Source: DATJGF01 sp035495315
GTDB lineage: Bacteria > Verrucomicrobiota > Verrucomicrobiia > Limisphaerales > UBA8199
Length of the DNA: 64,000 nucleotides
Reading direction: 5' to 3'
Assembly: GCA_035495315.1 (NCBI GenBank)
Contig: DATJGF010000210.1
Span: 1-64,000, forward strand
Notes under the pieces: generated by a model
The model's input: the letters and a program-made list of their open reading frames with translations, nothing else
What the model was told of the DNA's origin: nothing
Databases searched by the model: none
Shown here: positions 59,409 to 64,000 of the stretch, piece by piece
How positions within the stretch are numbered: the stretch's first letter is position 1
Layout: the number at the start of each line of letters is the position of its first letter
Made by a program: the position numbers and the translations under genes

Positions 59409-61733
59409 ATGTTAGAAATGCGTTTGTTAGTCCGATTCGGCTTTTTTGGGTTTTTTCTCAGCGCCACGGCAACTTTCCCGGTTTTTTCTCAGACCGATCA
59501 GACGATTTATACCGATTCCCGTCAGAACAGCTGGCAGGATTGGGGGTGGGCAACGACGATCAATTACGCCAACACCAACCCGGTCCATTCGGGGTCTGAG
59601 TCGATCAGTGTTACCCTTGGCAATCCCTGGGAGGCGATTTACTTCGCCCATACTGCGTTTGATTCGACGCCCTACACGAATTTGACCTTCTGGATCAATG
59701 CCGGGCCAAACGGAGGCCAACAACTGCTGGTGCAAGGCCATGCCGGCGGCAATTACCAAACCTCGGTCAACCTCGCGCCACTTGCCGCTAATACCTGGCA
59801 AAAGATCAGTATTTCGCTCGCAGCGCTCGGAGTCGCCAATCGTCCCGATATGGATGGGTTTTGGATTCAGGATCGCCTCGGCGCAGCGCAGCCCGTTTTT
59901 TACGTGGACGATATCACGCTTGTGGCTGGCACCAACTCGCCCCCACCCGCAACCAACACTCCGTCCGTAATCACCATTGATGCGCAACTGAATCGCCACA
60001 CGATCAGTCCACTGATTTACGGTGTCGCCTTTGCCAGCTCGAATCAGTTGGCGGATCTGAATTTTGCGGTCAATCGTTCAGGCGGAAACTCTGAAACGCG
60101 ATATAACTGGCAGCTCAATGCTCATAATCACGCCGCCGATTGGTATTTCGAGAGCCTGGCAGACTCACCCGCGACACCCGGCGCCGCCGCCGATGATTTT
60201 GTTGCCAATAGCAAGAACGCCGGCGCCGAACCAATCCTCACAATTCCGATGATCGGCTGGGTACCCAAACTCGGCCCGAGCCGAGGCCATCTGGCCAGTT
60301 ATTCGGTTGCGAAGTATGGCGCACAAACTGGAATTGACCCTTATTGGTCTGATGCAGGCAGTGGAGTAAGTTCAGGTAACCAGTTACCGATTACCAACGA
60401 TCCCAACGATGCCAATTTGCAAACCAATTCGAATTTTCAGGCGGCCTGGATCCAGCATTTAACCAACCGCTGGAAGCTCTCCAGCAGCGGCGGCGTACGG
60501 TACTATTGCATGGATAACGAGCACAGCATCTGGTTTTCAACCCACCGTGACATTCAGCCCGTCGGGCCAACTATGCAGGAAATCCGCGACAGATTCTTCG
60601 ATTATGCGGGTCGGGTCAAAGCTCTCGATCCGTCGGCACTGGTGCTCGCACCGGAGGAATGGGGTTGGTCTGGCTATTTCTACAGCGGCTACGATCAGCA
60701 GTATGGAAGCCAGCACGGTTGGAGCTCGCTGCCCGACCGCGCCAATAACGCAAACTGGGATTATCTTCCCTGGCTGCTCGATCAGTTTCGACAACGGGCG
60801 ACCAATACGAACCAGCGCCTGCTCGACTATTTTACCGTGCATTACTACCCGCAAGGCGGCGAATTCGGAAATGATGTCTCCTCCGCAATGCAGCTGCTGC
60901 GAAACCGATCGACGCGCTCGCTCTGGGACACGAATTATATCGACGCCACGTGGATCAACAGCGTCGTACAGCTAATACCACGGTTGAAAGGCTGGGTCGG
61001 CAAATATTATCCCGGCACAAAAACTGGAATCACCGAGTATAACTGGGGCGCAGAAAGTTCGATCAACGGGGCAACCGCCCAAGCCGACATTCTGGGCATC
61101 TTCGGCCGTGAGGGCCTCGACCTGGCAACCCGCTGGACCACGCCAGCCCCCACGACTCCGACTTACAAGGCGATGAAAATGTTCCGCAATTACGATGGCA
61201 ATAAATCAACCTTTGGCGAGACCAGCATCAACGCGGCAGGTCCCAACCCAGATAACATCTCAGTGTTCGCCGCCCAACGAACTTCCGACAATGCCATCAC
61301 CGTCATCGTTATAAACAAGCAACTGACCGCAAGTGCAGCGACCAGCTTGGTGTTCACAAACTGCCAATTGACCGGGACAGCTCAGGCCTGGCAGCTGACC
61401 TCGGCGAACAGTATTCTGCGCATATCCGACATCAATTTTTCGGGCAACAAATTCAGTAACTCTGTTCCGCCTCAGAGTATCACTTTATACGTGTTGCCGA
61501 CCGCTGGCGTGGCCACGGCGCCGGCTTTGCGGCCGGGCACGGTGAACTCCACCAATACGTTTGATCTCTGGCTCAATGGGCAGTCCGGTCAGCGTTATCG
61601 CCTGCTCTCCAGCACCGATTTGATTACCTGGACACCCATAGCTACAAATACCCTCTCGAGTGCCTCCTGGCATCTGATTTTGCCGGCCACAAATACGCCG
61701 CGCATTTATTATCGCGGACAATTGTGGCCTTAA
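59409..61733 (+). CDS. Secreted GH44 endoglucanase-like glycoside hydrolase
   Basis: 774 residues; alternative Met at 59418. A signal peptide ('VRFGFFGFFLSATATFPVFSQ') is followed by a carbohydrate-binding-like domain (about 30-175, 'QDWGWATTINYANTNPVHSGSESISVTLGNPWEAIYF'), then the GH44 barrel ('ISPLIYGVAFASSNQLADLNFAVNRSGGNSETRYNWQ'), with acid/base Glu371 ('CMDNEHSIW') and nucleophile Glu543 ('GITEYNWGAESS'). GH44 enzymes cleave cellulose and xyloglucan. A beta domain and the shared module ('YRLLSSTDLITWTPI' ... 'YYRGQLWP') end the protein. The sigma-54 promoter directly upstream would make expression depend on an enhancer-binding activator. Confidence 0.92.
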   Translation: MLEMRLLVRFGFFGFFLSATATFPVFSQTDQTIYTDSRQNSWQDWGWATTINYANTNPVHSGSESISVTLGNPWEAIYFAHTAFDSTPYTNLTFWINAGPNGGQQLLVQGHAGGNYQTSVNLAPLAANTWQKISISLAALGVANRPDMDGFWIQDRLGAAQPVFYVDDITLVAGTNSPPPATNTPSVITIDAQLNRHTISPLIYGVAFASSNQLADLNFAVNRSGGNSETRYNWQLNAHNHAADWYFESLADSPATPGAAADDFVANSKNAGAEPILTIPMIGWVPKLGPSRGHLASYSVAKYGAQTGIDPYWSDAGSGVSSGNQLPITNDPNDANLQTNSNFQAAWIQHLTNRWKLSSSGGVRYYCMDNEHSIWFSTHRDIQPVGPTMQEIRDRFFDYAGRVKALDPSALVLAPEEWGWSGYFYSGYDQQYGSQHGWSSLPDRANNANWDYLPWLLDQFRQRATNTNQRLLDYFTVHYYPQGGEFGNDVSSAMQLLRNRSTRSLWDTNYIDATWINSVVQLIPRLKGWVGKYYPGTKTGITEYNWGAESSINGATAQADILGIFGREGLDLATRWTTPAPTTPTYKAMKMFRNYDGNKSTFGETSINAAGPNPDNISVFAAQRTSDNAITVIVINKQLTASAATSLVFTNCQLTGTAQAWQLTSANSILRISDINFSGNKFSNSVPPQSITLYVLPTAGVATAPALRPGTVNSTNTFDLWLNGQSGQRYRLLSSTDLITWTPIATNTLSSASWHLILPATNTPRIYYRGQLWP

Positions 61734-61784
61734 GGTCAAATCCTGGCTTTAAGGATCAAGCCGTATATTAGGGCTAATTAGGGC

Positions 61785-62096
61785 TTAAGCACCGGCTCCG
61801 GGCGCGGTCAACTGCGTCGTTTTGACGAAGAGGCGCAATAATTTTTCCCGCAGTTTGGCTTGATCCGCCTCCTTCACGGGGGCGGCTTTCCGTTGCGCCC
61901 AGGCAGCATGGTTTCTCTCACAGAGTTGGAGGATCCATTCCAAATCAGTTGCCAACTCCGGCGGAGCATCAGCCGGGACGAGCCCCTGCAAGGCAGAGTT
62001 GTAAGCACTCTCCAAACGTTGCTCAAATGACCCGTTGCGGCACATGCAATTAACGGCCATTAAGGTCCGCTCCCAAAGGTGATGAACCGAGCTCAT
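61785..62096 (-). CDS. Small hypothetical protein
   Basis: 103 residues, Leu/Ala/Glu-rich and helical ('ATDLEWILQLCERNHAAWAQRKAAPVKEADQAKLREKLLRLFVKTTQL'). A run of short helices and no signal peptide suggest a small soluble protein. I do not recognise the family. It is convergent with GH44 and divergent from the uracil-DNA glycosylase gene. Start could be at Met13 (62060). Confidence 0.65.
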   Translation of the reverse strand: MSSVHHLWERTLMAVNCMCRNGSFEQRLESAYNSALQGLVPADAPPELATDLEWILQLCERNHAAWAQRKAAPVKEADQAKLREKLLRLFVKTTQLTAPGAGA

Positions 62097-62263
62097 ATTG
62101 AGATTCGATTTTGATTGGCCACGCGTTTACGGCCAGTTCACTTTAGCCGCAAGCGTCACTGGATTCAATGTTTCGACAACGATCACGATTTCCATTGCTC
62201 GCTACACCTGCCGACACTTATCTTCGAACCCAATTACGAGCAATTAAGACGCACGATCAAATC

Positions 62264-63190
62264 ATGCGCGACGAATATCATCAATTGCTGGATGCTGCCA
62301 TTCGCCATTTGGAAGACTTGAAGGCACAGGGCCGACGATTTATCCCCGTTTGCTCCAGCACATTGGAAGAGCTGAAGCGGCCTCCACGGAACGGCGGAGC
62401 CGCCAAATCGGTTCGTCCGGCCTCCACGCCACCGGCGCAGTCGCCACCGAAACCAGCTCCATCGAAAATCAGAGCGGCCCTGCCGCCGGAAGAACGAGGG
62501 CTTGCATTGTCAGCGCCTGGCGAAAGCGGTCCGGCAAGGCCCTCCCCGGTCCTGACCCCTGAAGCCAGGGCCGCTGCCTTTGCCGAATTGCAACAACGTG
62601 TTCTGGCTTGCACCAAGTGCGCCCACCTGGCCTCCTCCCGCAAAAACGTGGTTTTCGGCGTTGGCAATATGAACGCCGACTTGATGTTCGTCGGAGAAGC
62701 CCCAGGGGCCGATGAAGACGAACAGGGCGAACCCTTCGTCGGTAAAGCGGGACAACTGCTTACCCGGATCATTCAGACGATGGGGCTCTCGCGCGAGACG
62801 GTTTATATCGCCAACATTCTAAAATGCCGCCCGGATACGCCGGGTCAATCGGCGGGCAACCGCAAGCCCACTCTCGAAGAAATGCAGACCTGCATTCCGT
62901 ATTTGCACGAGCAAATTGATCTCATTGGTCCGAAAGTCATCGTCGCGCTCGGAGCAACAGCCGTCGAGGGATTGCTGGGCAAAACAGTCGGGATTACCAG
63001 ACTGCGTGGTCAATGGCGAACATACCGCGGGATTCCTTTGATGCCGACGTATCACCCGGCCTATCTGCTACGCAATCAGGCTCTCAGCGAAAAGCGCCGT
63101 GTCTGGGAAGATATGCTGCTGGTCATGGAAAAACTCGGTTTGCCCATCAACGAACGTCAACGGAATTATTTTTTGAAGACTGGCGCCTAG
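62264..63190 (+). CDS. Family 4 uracil-DNA glycosylase
   Basis: 308 residues from ATG 62264, later than the longest frame, which begins in a poorly coding stretch. An N-terminal helix (1-25) and a Pro/Ala/Ser-rich linker (about 40-115) precede the catalytic domain. The four iron-sulfur Cys are in 'ACTKCAHL', 'LKCRPD' and 'MQTCIPYL'. Motif A is 'FVGEAPGADEDEQGEPFVG' and motif B 'YHPAYLLRN'. The enzyme removes uracil from DNA. The linker is longer than in most family 4 enzymes and may carry interaction sites. Confidence 0.94.
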   Translation: MRDEYHQLLDAAIRHLEDLKAQGRRFIPVCSSTLEELKRPPRNGGAAKSVRPASTPPAQSPPKPAPSKIRAALPPEERGLALSAPGESGPARPSPVLTPEARAAAFAELQQRVLACTKCAHLASSRKNVVFGVGNMNADLMFVGEAPGADEDEQGEPFVGKAGQLLTRIIQTMGLSRETVYIANILKCRPDTPGQSAGNRKPTLEEMQTCIPYLHEQIDLIGPKVIVALGATAVEGLLGKTVGITRLRGQWRTYRGIPLMPTYHPAYLLRNQALSEKRRVWEDMLLVMEKLGLPINERQRNYFLKTGA

Positions 63191-63210
63191 CGTCAAGCAT
63201 CCTGCCTGAC

Positions 63211-63234
63211 GTAGAGGACGGCGTCTCGCCGTCC
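63211..63234 (+). repeat. Short dispersed repeat 'TAGAGGACGGCGTC' (copy 2 of 2)
   Basis: GTAGAGGACGGCGTCTCGCC then GTCC forms a hairpin (GACGGCG with CGCCGTC) and matches 13419-13442 over its first 16 bases. It sits 20 bp after the uracil-DNA glycosylase stop and could terminate it. Confidence 0.55.
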
Positions 63235-63356
63235 GGTTCGGACATCAATATCACGTGCGCACGGAAAGGCTGACCCCAAGCAGCCGCAGGACGGCTTGCT
63301 TTCGTAGACTGCCTGGCACAGGTTTTAGGCCAATTGCCACCTTACGAAGCAAGTCC

Positions 63357-64000
63357 ATGACTATGACAACCGCGTGCGGCCACGATCAGACTCAACGATG
63401 CCGCCGTAAACGTGGTCGTCCCCAGTCGGACCTAATTGCCGGGCTCTTCTCAACGACAATCCGTGCCGCCTGCATTGCTCTTGTTGTTGCTTCTGCCACG
63501 CATGCTATCGCGGCCGAAACCGCCGGCGAGGATTGGCCGCAATTTCTTGGGCCGCGCGGAGACAATACTTCGACCGAAACCGGTTTGCTCGAAAAGTGGC
63601 CGGCGAATGGTCCCCCACTTTTATGGGAGAAGGAGATTGGCTCGGGCTACAGCGCGCCGTCGGTCCGCGATGGACGGCTGGTCCTGCATGCTCGCGTGGG
63701 TGATGAAGAAGTCGTCGAAGCTTTCGAAGCAGCGACGGGCAAGCCGCAATGGCGCTATGCATATCCCAGTCATTTCGCTGATCCGTTCGGCTATAACAAC
63801 GGCCCACGCTGCACGCCGCTGCTGACCTCAGATCGCTGTTATACTTTCGGCGCGGAGGGCCGCTTGATTTGCCTCGACGTTCAGAACGGACACCTTGTGT
63901 GGCAGCGCGCGACCGCGAAGGAGTGGAATGTGCCTGAAGCGTTTTTTGGCGTCGGTAGCACTCCGCTGCTCGAGGACGACAAGCTGATCGTTATGGTGGG
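63357..64000 (+). CDS. PQQ-type beta-propeller protein, exported, 3' end beyond window
   Basis: About 214 codons to the edge from ATG 63357 (ATG 63363 is also possible). A long basic N-region ('RCRRKRGRPQSD') is followed by a hydrophobic signal ('AACIALVVASATHAIAAE') and then propeller blades: 'EDWPQFLGPRGDNTSTETGLLEKWP', 'GSGYSAPSVRDGRLVLHARVGDEEVVEAFEAATGKPQWRYAYP', 'GRLICLDVQNGHLVWQRAT'. The opening 'WPQFLGPRGDN' is typical of PQQ-like WD40 proteins of the BamB type that are abundant in Verrucomicrobiota and Planctomycetota. No PQQ-ligand residues can be confirmed on this fragment. Likely periplasmic or outer membrane, with no known enzymatic role. Confidence 0.88.
   Translation, partial: MTMTTACGHDQTQRCRRKRGRPQSDLIAGLFSTTIRAACIALVVASATHAIAAETAGEDWPQFLGPRGDNTSTETGLLEKWPANGPPLLWEKEIGSGYSAPSVRDGRLVLHARVGDEEVVEAFEAATGKPQWRYAYPSHFADPFGYNNGPRCTPLLTSDRCYTFGAEGRLICLDVQNGHLVWQRATAKEWNVPEAFFGVGSTPLLEDDKLIVMV

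Noticed and set aside
63315..63335. TGGCACAGGTTTTAGG before the PQQ-propeller gene considered as a sigma-54 site
   Set aside because: It lacks the TTGC -12 element.

Overview
The window looks like a chromosome segment of a free-living, Gram-negative, heterotrophic member of the Verrucomicrobiota, probably close to the Pedosphaera/Limisphaerales soil group. This is inferred from gene style, not from a marker gene: lpxD implies an outer membrane; several secreted proteins share a short 'Y.L.S...L..W.P....FYR' module common in that phylum; there are many secreted glycoside hydrolases; and the intergenic regions carry abundant palindromic repeats. I see no rRNA, tRNA, CRISPR array, phage or transposase gene.

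Layout. 1-5.6 kb: a VCBS/FG-GAP protein cut by the left edge, a membrane-anchored five-haem cytochrome, a divergent AhpD-like protein with an FNR-type palindrome between them, a methyltransferase and a TlpA-like thioredoxin. 5.9-12.3 kb: a secreted protein made of three ~222-residue repeats, a GH71/99-like glycosidase that starts with the same motif, and a NarL-type two-component pair. 12.4-15.4 kb: an unknown protein, a DUF4242 protein, an SDR lacking the usual catalytic Tyr, and a MarR regulator with two matching operator-like palindromes. 15.6-24.9 kb: a sugar isomerase/epimerase with deoC, an HtrA protease with a catalytically dead tandem paralogue, then GH20 plus a FucP-type transporter (N-acetyl-hexosamine use) and a hydrolase. 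25-29.4 kb: six same-strand genes, a carbamoyltransferase module resembling sxtIJK behind an overlapping ECF-sigma trio.

29.6-43 kb: trigger factor, a GH140-like hydrolase overlapping arsM, a YceI protein, a LamG protein, a Tat-exported flavodoxin-like reductase, a SNF2 helicase and glnD. 43.2-51.5 kb: a tight pentose operon (araB-araD-aldose epimerase lipoprotein-sodium symporter), a ScyD-like protein and divergent xylA, followed by a decayed second xylA 3' end. No araA is present. 51.9-64 kb: a Uma2 protein, a Gfo/Idh oxidoreductase, lpxD, yqgE, a 39-residue lipoprotein, a nested palindrome, a VOC protein, GH15, GH44 with a sigma-54 promoter, a family-4 uracil-DNA glycosylase and a PQQ-propeller protein cut by the right edge.

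Taken together the genes describe a cell that degrades plant and microbial polysaccharides outside the cytoplasm (GH15, GH20, GH44, GH140-like, GH71/99-like), imports pentoses and amino sugars through symporters, and feeds them to ara/xyl/deo enzymes. The most unusual aspects are the repeat families (some supply stop codons of adjacent genes), the dead HtrA paralogue, the carbamoyltransferase module and the nested palindrome near 56.1 kb.
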